NCBI GenBank assembly: GCA_019722365.1
Contig: JADFUC010002027.1
Location: 124,001 to 188,000 of the forward strand
Source of the DNA: Lithospermum erythrorhizon
Lineage: Eukaryota > Streptophyta > Magnoliopsida > Boraginales > Boraginaceae
DNA length: 64,000 bases
Direction: 5' to 3'
Part shown: positions 24,077 through 36,190 of the stretch, piece by piece
How positions within the stretch are numbered: position 1 is the first letter of the stretch
How the letters are laid out: every line of letters starts with the position of its first letter
Notes under the pieces: model-generated
Seen by the model: the letters and a program-made list of their open reading frames with translations, nothing else
Told to the model about the DNA's origin: nothing
The model's database searches: none
Program-made: the position numbers and the translations under genes

Positions 24077-24083
24077 GGCGCCA
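24077..24083 (-). other. Gypsy primer-binding site
   Basis: Minus strand reads TGGCGCC two bases from the LTR end, the start of the usual plant gypsy primer site. The match does not extend clearly beyond the first bases. Confidence 0.6.
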
Positions 24084-24085
24084 CT

Positions 24086-24189
24086 TGGATAAATCCAATT
24101 TCATATTATTAGGGATCACAAATCTCGGTGAAGACTCTTTATTACTTGACTCTTTATTATAATCAGCCTCAATTATCTTACCAACTCTA
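24086..24189 (-). repeat. Gypsy 5' LTR, inner piece
   Basis: Begins TGGATAAATCC beside the primer-binding site and matches 15884-15990. Interrupted at 24190 by the CACTA element; the last three bases CTA are the duplicated target. Confidence 0.8.
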
Positions 24190-24235
24190 CACTGGGAGGA
24201 AAGCTTATATTTACCATTTCAAAGAAAACGTCACA
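24190..24235 (+). repeat. CACTA left terminus
   Basis: Inverted counterpart of 46880-46922: 16 of the first 28 positions are identical by my manual alignment, then AAACGTCACA is shared. The first bases CACTGGG differ from the usual CACTACT. Confidence 0.75.
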
Positions 24236-27200
24236 AAATCATAGAACCCGCATGTATGTATTTGTGCACGAACCTATGACGAAGTGAGCATCATCCACAA
24301 AAGTGCCTGAAAGTCGTAAACACCAAGGCTCGGACGCACCTCTATGACGACTTGTGACGTTACATATTTAGCGGTAAAAATAGATGTGGCGAAAGTTTGA
24401 CGTTCTGTTTCCCGGAAAAAAGTTCTCATGGATCTGTGATGTTATATATTTAGCGGTAAAAATCCATGTTATGAAAGTTTGTTATTATTTACCTGTGAAA
24501 TACCTATGACGTTTAATATTTAGATCATGAAAGCCCCAGCTAAGTTGTTAAAAATTTCGAGGTAAGAGAAGACTTTGACATATCCATGACGTTTTAGATA
24601 TTAAATAAACATGAAGTTCTTTTAAATTCTATTTAATTGATGGGGCTACGAACTCGACATGATCTTACTAGTTAATAGCCAATTATAAGCGAGTTTCTAA
24701 CGTGGCTGCATGGGAAATGACGCTTAGTTTTCATTAATGCCCATTAAATTCTTCTCGTAGTATTAGTTGCGCATTTGGCGATAATTTCAACCACATTTTT
24801 TGGAAGATGGCGAGATAGTGACGTTCTTTTCATTAATGCCATCTAATTTATTGCAGAGTAAATCTGGGCCCTTAATAAATAAGGTTGATTGTTAGAATTT
24901 TCTTAACAAGGAGAAACCGTGACGCTTGGCTGATGTTTCGTGTCTGTGACGTGTTTTTCATATTTACTTCCAATTAATTTGTTCGTAATGCAGTAAAAAT
25001 CGTCCTTAATAATTAACATTGATCGGGTGGTGAATTTTGAACGTGGCTTAAATAGCGAATTGCATATACTACAAGCCATGGACGCTGCTAAGTCATTTAA
25101 AGAATTTAAATTTTTACATCTTCATTTCAATTTATTTTTTTATTTCATTGTCTAAATTAAGATGCCGATCGGATCTTTCAAGAAAAGTATACCGGTGAAA
25201 GTTTCACACTTTTACCACAATGCGACTTCACGTCAACGAAAGGTGGGCTGAAAGATACTTTCTTTAATTGACATTCCTTTGGTGTGCTCTCAAGCCATGT
25301 CAATATATACGCTCATTTTTGTTAATTGATTTATTATAATTGCCTTATTCATGTGGGACATACCCGGTAGGGTTTTGTTCGTAGATGGTCATCAAGTATT
25401 AGTCCGAGGAAATTTTGAACTCAAAAGTCAATAACCTCACATATTCTACAAGATTGAAAACAAAACTTCGAGGATAACGGCAACACTTAGCTCCCTTTTA
25501 CGGATTGCGCTCTGGGCCACAAGCAAACAACGTGGTAGAGGGGTGATGCTACATTTCTCCGTCAACTCAATAGCGCAGGATTACCTCGTGATTTTCGTCA
25601 TCATATTTAGTTCCGACGGGATTTTAGAACTAAATGTAATTTTTTTTGGTTTATTGAATAATGTTGGCGTTTCTTATTTTGACTTCTTGTGTTGTATTAT
25701 TTATTTATAAAAAAATGTAAATGGCTTTTTCTTTGTGACGCTTGTTTCTTTCCTACGCCCACACAATTGTGACAAAGCATATGCCCCCGTGACGCTCTTC
25801 TATATATGCCAAATCGTGAGAAAGATTTATTTATCTCGTATAATTATTTTTATTTCATTTTATTTTGTATGTATGAAGTTTCTCCGTGATTTAAAAAATG
25901 TAACGACTATTTTTATCTACAACATTTACTTATCTCCTATAATTGTTTTTTATTTTATTTTATTTTGCAAGTATGGCGTCTCTCGCGGACATTAAAATGT
26001 AAATCGATATTTTTCTACAAATGCATACCTGTGATCGCTTTTAAGCACTATAAAATGGCACCAGGCCTCTCCAGAATCTTCCATCACAATTTCTATTCAT
26101 CCTTATTTCTACCATCTAAGAAAATGTCTCAAGTTCAAAGTTCATCAAATTACAAAAGGCTGTAAGTCGAAAGTTATTTGGGCGAATTGTGGTTTGGTTT
26201 GTTATCCACCTACTTGGAAAAATGGCGCCCACGATCTATCAAGTGCCCAAAGTTACACTTTGGTTGTAAACTCAGGCAATGGATTTAGTTCCCAAGAGAA
26301 AAATTATTTTGGAAGTTTCAAAAAAATGTAATAAGATGGAAATTGAAAATTTTTGGAAAAGAAATGTTAAGATTTGTAGTTGTTATAGTTTTTAGGATCC
26401 TATCAATTGTTCTAATGACTTTTAATATTCAAATTAGTTTCTTTTGCACACATTTTCAATTTACAAATTTTTATTTCATAATCATATTTCTATGATTTAT
26501 TCATTCATCTTTAAATAATAACTTACATACCTCAACGGAAAGGTGACGTTTAGCCAATAGTCCGCTGAATACGCAACGTTTTAGTTTAAATAATGAATTT
26601 GTTCATTCATTAATAATTAAACGAAATACTTTATTTGAATGCTTCGACTCTGTGACGTTTAACAAATTAACATTAATTAAGAAATTATATAAGAAATACT
26701 CCTATTTAATTAAGATGCTTCGATAATGTGATGTTATTATTTAAATATAATAGTTTTGTTGATCCATTAATAATTAAACCAAATACTTTAGCAAGAATTT
26801 TCCTCGATTCTCGACATTTTACAAATTAACTTGAAAGTTAAAGTGCTTCAACTGTGGATTTTAATGCTTAAAATAATTGTTTTGTTGATTCATTATCAAT
26901 TAAAATGAAATAATAAATTTATGTAAAATAATTGACTTTATTAATCGTTTTCCTTAATATGTATTTTATAAGATATTTAATCGTAAATTATATAAGAAAT
27001 ATATGTATTTTATTATTTGGCTTCGAAACTGTGACGTGATAATTTTAATTGACTTTATTAATTGGCTTCAAAACCGTGACGTTTATAAGATTTAATTCAA
27101 ATTATATAAGAAATACTCCTATTTTATTATTTGTCTTCGAAACTGTGACGTGATAATTTTAATTGACTTTATTAATTGGCTTCAACTCCATGACGTTTAT

Positions 27201-27420
27201 AAGATTTAATTCAGAAATTATATAAGAAATACTCCTATTTTATTAATTAACCTTGAAACTGTGACAGTGTGACGTGTTGATTTTTGGCGTCGAATATGTG
27301 ACGTTTTACAATAGTTAAACCAGAAATCGTTCAATTTAGAGAAAGACGCAGTAGGTTTACATCCCTTCCCTTTTTTCTTCTCCTATTTTCTTCCAAACTA
27401 TTCATTTCCTTTTTGTAACC
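24236..27420 (+). repeat. CACTA left subterminal repeat region
   Basis: AT-rich, with many TGTGACGTTT or CTATGACGTT motifs, often preceded by a TTCGAAACTG-type word. Includes a tandem array at about 26990-27250 with a period of about 113 bases (unit marker CTTCGAAACTGTGACGTGAT at 27021 and 27134). Subterminal motif arrays bind the TnpA-type protein in En/Spm; that role is inferred here. No gene seen. Confidence 0.7.
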
Positions 27421-27429
27421 CACTGCCTC

Positions 27430-29650
27430 TGTGGCCCCCTCGAGTATTGTAATCGCTATCAACCAGAGTAATCAGAGTCACCAACGATTTTCGATAACAA
27501 TTAAAAAATGACTTTATTTAACATCATAAATAAAACAATAACTCTGCCCATCGGTGAACTAACCAATAATATAACAACTGAAAAGTAATAATAAAAATAT
27601 ACATCAAACTACTTGTTTTACAACACGAGGCAACAATAATTACATACAACAAAAACTCCAAAAAGAATAAAAGTACGACCGCTGGCGCCTTTGCCCAATT
27701 ATCGCCATCTGCTGCACGTAGCCACTGCCAATGTACTGCGTCATCCCAAGAACAAATCTAGGCATAAACCACCATGTGAAAATAGGAAGTCGGCTAAAAA
27801 GTTGAGTGAAAATAAATGCCACAGAAGTTAACCTACCTTATCGTACAAATAAGAATAATTTAAATCCCTCACCTATTTAAAGACTATATACCCCAAGAGT
27901 TATATTTTATATGTTACTCACCACAAATTAAATCTTACTTAATGACTTTCCGACTAACACCGATAAACCCACACCACGTCAACAACTTCCCCTTTCTACA
28001 AGATACTTTAGTCACCTGGAGATATCTTTCTATCAAGTTATTCGTAAGTGTAGCTAATTTCCGATATAATATCCAACTCAACACCGACAACTCAAACATA
28101 TGTCTCAACATCTATTCACTCAAGCATACACCACTCAACTACTTATCTTTAGCTCAATCTCTAAAAGTTTACCTCCCCGATTATACTATACATCTCCTAC
28201 GACATCTAAATGTTCCCTATAAGACCCTCCAATCGCTTTCATTTTGTTAATAAAATCGAAAGCAATATATATGTCTTAAATCAAGATAACCTAAGTATTG
28301 AATTATCTTCCCAAATTCTCCATTTAGTATACGGAACTTATTTACCCCACCTGTATCGCCGGCCGTGGTTAAATCAACTTATATTCCCTAAACATATTTG
28401 AATCCAAGCCTAACATATATATAATATCATCAACATCATCATCAGATTAGCATAAACGTCGGTTTATAATTTCTGTACCTAATGTTCTCATTCAAAAGGT
28501 ATCTCATACATTAACCACTTAATATATATATAACATATCTACAAAGACAAGAATGCCAAGGCTTCAACGTGAGTAAATACCGTATTCGACTGTATAAAAA
28601 ATAGTTGCTTCTATGCTGCTCAAGTCCTGAAAAATGAAGTACAACCATCAAAGCATCAAGTTGACAAAGACAACAACGTAGATTGTGAATAGATATCGTA
28701 GTCAAATATGAATAAATATGCATATACCCAAGACTACCTAACAAGGCCATACAACATAATTCCAAAGAAAGTCTCCGACACAATATATGAAGATATGATA
28801 GAAGGTTCCAGTAAAGCACACAATCACCCAGAAAGAACTCAATAGACTCAACAACGCCTATAACTCTAGTCATCAAACCATCTATCTCTCATATCCCCAC
28901 AACCATACCACCTCTAACGCGCATATGCCTCGAACTGGCCTACCCGCAGGAACGGACCAATCGATAATCACACCCATCTCTATACCGCAAAGATAAGGCC
29001 AAACCGCACTTATACACACACAAGATAACTCATAAAAAATCGAAGTCAACCCAAAATCTAAAAGTCAACGCCCAAAATGTCCGAAATTCCACACATTAAA
29101 CACTATATTTCAACTCAAGAATAACTAATTTTTAGAACCCAAGAATCACTGGCCATTGGAGCAATAAAATTCAAGATCCAAAAGTCAACAAAAGTCAACT
29201 CGTGGGAGACCTCACAAAATACTCAACAAAGACGAACCTTTTTACCTTGAAACGACGAAAGACGGCGGGAAACTCTCCCAAAAACAGTCCAAAGTTTCTT
29301 TTAAAACGGAGAGAAATCGAAGAAAGAAAATCAAAGCAAAAGGAGATTCACGCCGGCCAACTTATCCGGAGGGGAAAATGGATTGCTCTTTCTGCCAAGT
29401 CGTTTTGGCTTAAACGTGGCTGGCTTACCTTAATTACAAGGTGGAAACCCGATCGTTTAATTCAATCGATACTTCTCGTTTTAACTTATCTCGACAATCA
29501 ACTTCCAAACATTAACATTGATTTATATACTCAAATTATATTACCACCCAAATAATATCATTTCCATTCGATTACAACTTTAAAATTCTAAAATACCGAA
29601 ATATACTACCAAACCCAATCGATCAATAGGTGATTTCAATTTGTCTCGAC
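27430..29650. repeat. LTR-derived block inside the CACTA left arm
   Basis: The part from about 28500 to 29000 shares words with the chromovirus LTRs, including ACCTCTAACGCGCATAT near 28911 and 31075, a stretch around 'gactacctaa', and 'aaggccaaaccgcacttata'. No pol domain lies between it and the next feature, so it may be a solo LTR or a fragment of a related family. Boundaries are approximate and no target duplication was found. Confidence 0.45.
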
Positions 29651-30009
29651 CTCTTTTCCTCTAAATAATACCCACCGAGCAACTAAGATACTATTTCAAT
29701 AATATTTATGATTTTAAATCCCAAGTATTACATTTTTCAATATATTTGGAGTTTAAATAATGTAAAGATTTCAAACACCTTAACACAACTTCTCCATCAT
29801 TCCACCAATTTGCTTGAGGAGTTATTGAGGTACCCATTTCATTATTACTTTTTTGTAATCAATACTTTTTGGTAATCAATACTTTTTATATTTTACTTAT
29901 GCAAATGTATATATGTTTTACTCAAGCTATTTATATATGTAATCATTCCACCAATCAATTTGCTTGAAGAGTTATTGAGGTATATATGTTTTACTCAAGC
30001 TATTTAAAT

Positions 30010-30330
30010 ATAGGTATGACGGGATCTCGTCGTTGGATGTATGCCCGGCGTAATTATGATGGTTCCTACAATGAAAAACACATTAAAGGTGTTAGTAAGT
30101 TTCTTATTCGTGCCCGAAAGCATTCTCGAGCGATTGGAGCCGATGGAATTAGATGCCCATGTAGAAGCCGAAAACAAGCCTGCTAAGTGTTTTGATCAAG
30201 GAATTCTGTGATGAAGAGTATCGCAAAATGGATTTGTTGTCGGATATGAACAATGGGTCTATCATGGTGAGGATTATGTAGAGCAAGACAATAATTATGA
30301 TATAGGCGTGTCTTGGTAATCCAACTCCTG
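30010..30330 (+). pseudogene. CACTA transposase, N-terminal part
   Basis: Plus-strand reading has GSRRWMYARRNYDGSYNEKH, then IKGVSKFLIRARKHS and IRCPCRSRK, the transposase-associated zinc-binding domain of plant CACTA proteins (WMY.RR...GV..FI..A.....I.CPC..C). The second cysteine pair is altered (family CPC..C.N, here CPCRSRK). Further on GYEQWVYHGEDYVEQDN matches the W..HGE segment that usually follows. The reading frame stops at about 30330, just before the chromovirus LTR at 30402, and resumes at 40224. Confidence 0.75.
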
Positions 30331-31129
30331 AGACAACAAATACTAAATGAATTTGTAATGAATTTGTAGATATCAGAATCTACTCGCCTGTGTCAGTCGC
30401 CTGAAAGTAGACCATTATAATCCGTGGAACAATGTGAGCTACCAAACCGATGGACAACTCGCCTTTAAAGCACAACTCGCTTTCATCCAAAAATTTGATT
30501 TCCATTAAGATTCGTAAACAAAACGCTTTTGTGTAAAATTTACAATCCATCAGCTGATATCTAACCAACCACTCCATATATATATATACAACATATTCCA
30601 AATAAACAGTAATGCCGGCAAGGCTACAACCGAAAGTAAGCATCAGATTCGAATACAAAAACAATTGCCGACAAGGCTAAAGTTTGAAAATAAAGTACAA
30701 CAATAAAAACGGCCGACAACACACTTCAAAATGAGATCGCCAGGATCCTCTCACCGACGCCACCTACCCACCGGATCAAACTCTCTCCAACGCCCTCCGG
30801 CTCAACTACGCATTATATCAGGTTCATATCGAACGAGATGCATTAATATTATAATATTCAAATATGAATACAATACATATTATCCAAGAGACTACCTAAT
30901 AAGGTCATACAAATTAAAGATTCCAAAGTAGCGTCTCTGTGCATAACATGTTAAGATATAATAACAAGTGTCTCAATAAGGCACAATAATCACCCGTAAT
31001 GAAATCATGAGACTCAACAACGACTCATAATTCTAGTCATCACCTTCTATCTCATATCTCCACAAGTATACAACCTCTAACGCGCATATACCAACTGCCT
31101 TACCCCAGAATGGACCACCGCTTACACAA

Positions 31130-31340
31130 CACCGCCTATACCGAAGTATAAGCGCCAAACCGCATTTCTTATACCGTAGAGTATAAGGCCACACCGACAA
31201 TGCACACATGGATCAAGTAAAGACTCAGTACCGCCTTATATTTAAGTATAAGGCCAACCGCATTATACCGCAGTATGCGCCAAGAACGACAAAGCACACA
31301 ACAAAGTGATCAAAAGAAGCTCATACCACTCTTTATACCG
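31130..31340. repeat. Minisatellite around TTATACCG(TAG)TATAAGG
   Basis: Several imperfect copies of a unit of about 31 bases carrying the inverted word TTATACCGTAGTATAAGG. Also present in the other LTR at about 38455-38690. Confidence 0.6.
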
Positions 31341-31699
31341 TAGTATGTGTTCAATACACATATCCGCAAGGAAGCGAGTCACCTAACCCATAATCATCCC
31401 AAGTATAGGTCATATCCAAATACTTAAGTCACCTCAAGTCACGTATAACTCCAACCAACACCTCTCTTCAATAACCAACTACTCATCCCAAACAATATCG
31501 TGCCATCACGCCTAAAACATCTCAAAATCATGGTAAATCAATCACAACCGCCGACAATGCCAATGTAAATACATAAGTGCTCCATAGAAACTCCAAACAG
31601 AAGCTGGGGAGTTCAAGCTATTACTTACCTCAAGCAAATCTTCAACGCTCACGTAAATACACAATCACAAAATCATAACATGGCTCACACAAACGAATC

Positions 31700-31830
31700 A
31701 CACATATTCATACCACAACGAAGACACGTATATCATTCTCACATCATCATACCACAATGACATGTATATCATTCTCACATAATCATAATGACATGTATAT
31801 CATTCCCTACATAATCATACCACAAATGAC
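31700..31830. repeat. 36-bp tandem repeat in the left chromovirus LTR
   Basis: Imperfect copies of a 36-base unit containing CACAATGACATGTATATCAT. The copies are more degraded than in the right LTR (39040-39165). Confidence 0.6.
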
Positions 31831-32912
31831 ATGCCTCACACAATTTAAAGTAAGTTCGTAGGCAAGACCAAGTGGTGATAAAAGACTCACCTCCTCGTTT
31901 AGCTACCACAAAAACCTTCGCAAAACACAATCACGTAATTCACCTCCCCTTTCCACTCCATCAATCTCTTAACAAAATACCCGTAAAGTATAATCAAAAC
32001 CTACTACTATACTCTATGCCTGTAAGATATACAACCAACTCTTAGTGGAACGATTTCTTAAACGAAGCCTTCACAATGACGGATAAAGCAACGAAATAAT
32101 AACCCCGTTTATCATCCTAATCGCTTCCCCGCTAGAATTCCACCTTTTTACCATATCAACTTATAAGTCATTCTAGTCAACCCTCAAGTCCGCACTAACA
32201 ACCTAGTTACCCAAAATATCATACAACTCAACTCACAAATCACACTTTTTTCAACCTAACTCCCTTTAAATAATTTTGAATCATAATTTAACCTTTACAA
32301 TAACTACAATAAGGTCCCAATATATCCCCCCCTACACATTTAAAGTCTTATAAAATATCGACAATAAAAGTCAACTAATACCTAGAAAAAGTCAACATAT
32401 CTCTACATCCTCAAACAACCTCTAAATCATGAATTACTCACTCTGTATATATCATAGCATCCATAACAAACTTAGAAACATCATAAATTAAGTTATGCCA
32501 AAAGTCAACTAAAAAGTCAAACATTAAAATCAACTAAAATGTATTTTCATACTTCAAATTTGTAGGAGCATTTAATGAGACCTTAATAATCAACTCGAGG
32601 ATCTTAACAAACAACAAAAAGTAAAGAAATGGAAGAAAAATTTGTGTGGTTTTGTGCTCCAAGGGGGTCTCGCCAAAGCTCTCAAGAATGGAGGAGATAT
32701 TTTGTGTTTTTGTGTGAATAGTGGATAAGGATGGATTACTTAACACTTAACTCGAAGTTACACAGAGCGCTACTGCTTTTAAGTGAATCGAGTTATCAAA
32801 CCATTCTAATCTTAATTAACTTAACTCTAATTATCCCGAAGCACATTACTAAATTATAAATGTAATTCGCTCAAATAAATTTACAAATTAATATTATTAT
32901 CGAAATTAACCG

Positions 32913-33420
32913 GAATCTGTCATTAATCTTAATCCTAATGTGTACTGGAACACTGAAATTTGACAACCCAAACAACAACATAAATCATAACACGAAATCA
33001 AATAAATTACAACAAATAAAAGCAATACAAATTCACATCTAGCGAAAAGATGCGGGTATCGGTTTCTCACTCCCATCCTCACGCTCCTGGTCGCCTTCAC
33101 ACGCCGATTCCTCCACGTAATCCCACTCAAGGCCACTACCTTACTCCTCAAAACCTTCTCCTTCCGGTCCAGAATTTCCACCGGTATTTCCTCAAACGTG
33201 AGGTCCTCCTCAAGCTCCATCGGAAGTGAGCTAAGAATATGCGACTCCTCAGGGATATACTTCCTCAAACATGATACATTGAACACATTATGAATCCTAT
33301 CTAAACTGGAGGCAACACCAACCGATGTGCCCACGGAGAGTAACTCTCCCAAGGATCTCAAATGGTCCAATATAAATTCAGGACTCAAATTCCCTCTTTC
33401 CTCCAAACTCCGCATCACAC
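32913..33420 (-). pseudogene. Chromovirus integrase C-terminus
   Basis: Minus strand at 33045-33420 is open and shows LDRIHNVFNVSCLRKYIPEE, DLTFEEIPVEILDRKEKVLR and ITWRNRRVKATRS, ending RYPHLFAR. This corresponds to the HVSMLRKY region and the chromodomain-like tail of gypsy integrases. The first half of the integrase (33420-34800) is only traceable in short pieces. Confidence 0.8.
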
Positions 33421-35030
33421 CCTTCCATCATCGGGATACCTCAGAACACACGGCGTCGCCGACCTCAAACGAGCCTACCGCGACGATCCGCATACTTCTT
33501 TCCTCGCCATCCTAAGTCTATCTCGACAAGCTGGCCGAATCAACCTCGATCCGCTCTCTACTAAACTCTCACCCTCAACTCTTTAACCGCAAACTTTCCT
33601 CTCCCTACCTCATTCCACAATTCCTCCCCATATAACGCCTCAAAAGGTGCCATCTCAATGCTAGTAATGAAGTTGTCACAGAAGTAATCCCCCTATCTGG
33701 GCAACTCCATCGTCCCAATTCCCCGCAGAAGTTCATAACACAAGCCCTATATATATCCTCCCAAATGTCCACCCTCCCATTGCCCCATCCGTGGGACATT
33801 GTTACATCTACTCAACTCTACTCTAGTCCCCTGCCTCCCTCGAAACCCTCCTAACCTCGGAAGTCAATCTACTGGCCGCTGTCCCGAAATGACTGGAACT
33901 CAGGCAACCTCACAATCTAATCCACACACGTATCTTCGCTAGTCTCTCAAGCCCATCTCAGGACTCCAAGCCAGGTAGGAAACGGCCTACTTCCCCTCGA
34001 GGCACCCATCCACACCCAGATCCATGCCTCAACGCCCCAAGAAAGCCCAAAACACGAAGCTCCACGGTGATGGAGCCTCCCCCATGTCCACTCCGCCAGA
34101 ATAGGAAGAGTCTCGTAACAAACCCCAAGATGTCAAGTGCTCGGGCTTCACCCGGCCGACAAACTTTACACTTAAGTACGAATTTATCTCTTTATTCCTC
34201 GGCCACCAATACGCCAACCTCAAATCACGTACATCTTTGTGCTACCCAAGTATAGGAGTATTATGAGCCTCATCAAGAATCTTCTTCTCAACTCATCCGA
34301 ATACGTACACAATAACAATCGCCTTCCATCCTCAAGGCACCACTCTCATCAACTCCGTGGAAATCCCAATCACCCCATTTTTCACGCCCCTAATGATAAC
34401 CCGCCGTCTCTCATCTCGCCAATTCTAAGATTCATCCACAAGAATCGGTCGAACTCTCAGCGAAAATCTCTCCATCGCTACCGACATCAAAATCGACTCC
34501 TAGTCGCTTACCTCTCTGCATCTTTGATTTCCCTTTCTACTCAGAGCATCAGCTACTACATTTGCCTTCCCTCTCGCGGTACTCAATAGTCGTTTCATAA
34601 TCATTGATTAATCCCTGGCCCACCACCTCGCTCTCAAATTCAAATCTCTCTAAGGCCGAGATATTTCTTAAACTCTATGATCGTGAAGCAAATTCTAGAT
34701 GAATCCCATACAGATAATGTTCCCCACAATTTCAACGTTAGAAAGACTATCACAAGCAGCTCAAGATCAATGGTCGATAGTTCTTCCGTGATTTCTCACT
34801 GCTCTGGAAGCATAAAATCACCTTCCTATTCTCACAGACAAAGATACCCCTAAACTCCTCGATGCTACACGCTACAAAACTCACGTAATTTAACTGCACG
34901 GTATCGCCAACACCGGAGTCAGTCAACTTCCCTTTAATATCCTCAAGCCAGCCCTCATAATCATCATTCCAAATAAACGAAACCCCTTTTTGTCAACCCG
35001 GTCAATGGCGCCGCGATCAAAAGCAGGAAG
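33421..35030 (-). pseudogene. Chromovirus integrase core and RNase H, heavily eroded
   Basis: Position between RT and integrase tail implies RNase H and integrase core. Short readable pieces include MRLAYWWPRNKEINSYL with a downstream region at 34029-34223 (family YWWPGMK.DI..YV, the zinc-binding end). Most of the stretch cannot be read without frame correction. Confidence 0.5.
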
Positions 35031-35034
35031 TCCT

Positions 35035-35931
35035 TTAATTTAATCTCCCCGTAATAACAACCAATCCCAAGAAAACTCTCACCGTCACACTCGTGGACGC
35101 CTCCCAATTGTTCACGGCCTCCACCTTTCCGTGATCAACACAAAATACCCTCGGCTGCAAATAACATGGACTCCAGAATTGCACTTTCGCCAACCGTAAC
35201 TCACATTTAAACTTGGCATACAACTCAGGCTTGCTCTCAGTCTCAACACGACCGCAAAATGCCTCTCATGTTCCTCCTCCCCTCTAGAATATAATGGTCA
35301 TCATCAATGAATACCACCACAAACTTCATGAAAATACTCCCGATATACCCGCTCATCAAATCCATAAAGGCCGCCGGCAGTATTCGCCAACTAAACGGCA
35401 TCACTGTAAACTCATAATGCCTATAATCTAGATCGGAAAGCCGATTTCTCGAATATCTCTCCCCTTTGATACTAACCGATTTATAAATCCACTTAAATCA
35501 ATCTTCGAGAACACTGCATCTTTCAAATTGACCGAAAAATCATCAATTCTCGGGTACGGGTATCGGTTCTTAATGCAATACTTTATTCAACGCTTCATAG
35601 TCAATGCATAAACCGAACCATCTCTTTTTTTCACAAACAAATCTATACACCTCTGTCTCCGATGAATCCTTTCTCCAACAACTCCTCGACCGAGTCCTAA
35701 TTCCTCGTAACTCGAAAGTCGAGTTTCCTCATCCGTACTAAGCAGCCTGTAGTCATCCCTGAATAACCTCAATAGCAAATTTTGACCTCCTGCAAACTGA
35801 TAAATCAAAGAAAGACATCCTCTAACTCTAACAACCCGCACATCCTCTAATCTGGCCTCTTCTCTATTCAAATCAATCACATATCCCAGGAACCCAACAC
35901 ACCCTTTCTCGTGACAACCTCCTAGCCTCAA
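35035..35931 (-). pseudogene. Chromovirus reverse transcriptase
   Basis: About 35587-35660 has LFVKKRDGS (family FVKKKDGS.R.CIDYR). Near 35290-35340 the minus strand reads MKFVVVFIDDDHYILE, keeping the catalytic FIDD motif. 35035-35223 has the RT thumb/connection piece with DHGKVEAVNNWEASTSVTVR and FLGLV. 35731-35931 includes the upstream linker NREEARLEDVRVVR. Frameshifts throughout. Confidence 0.82.
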
Positions 35932-36190
35932 GCTGCCGATACAAAAAACTCAAGGCAACCTTCGTCCTCACAAACGGGATATCTGCCTCGAATCCCTTCA
36001 AAAGTAACTCCATCCGATGGCACAAATGACAAGCTTCAACCAATCCAAATCGACAGACAACAACTCCAACATACACTCAAACGACGCCTTTAATACAAGT
36101 CTTAACCACAACCGACCTCCCTACTGGTGTCATAATCTCAAGTGGAAAAGGCAAAGGCACACAACATACAGATAAGGCAGAAATAAAACT

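Larger units (their letters stand above)
30402..32912 (-). repeat. Chromovirus 3' LTR (left copy)
   Basis: Direct repeat of 37703-40199: shared words include ATCCAAAAATTTTGATTTCC-type sequence, GGCTACAACCGAAAGTAAG and TAGTGGAACGATTTCT. Contains minisatellite blocks at about 31130-31340 and 31700-31830. Confidence 0.85.

Noticed and set aside
29202..29555. 117-codon lysine/arginine-rich plus-strand ORF
   Set aside because: Lies inside the LTR-like block at 27430-29650; composition follows the A-rich strand and no family is evident.
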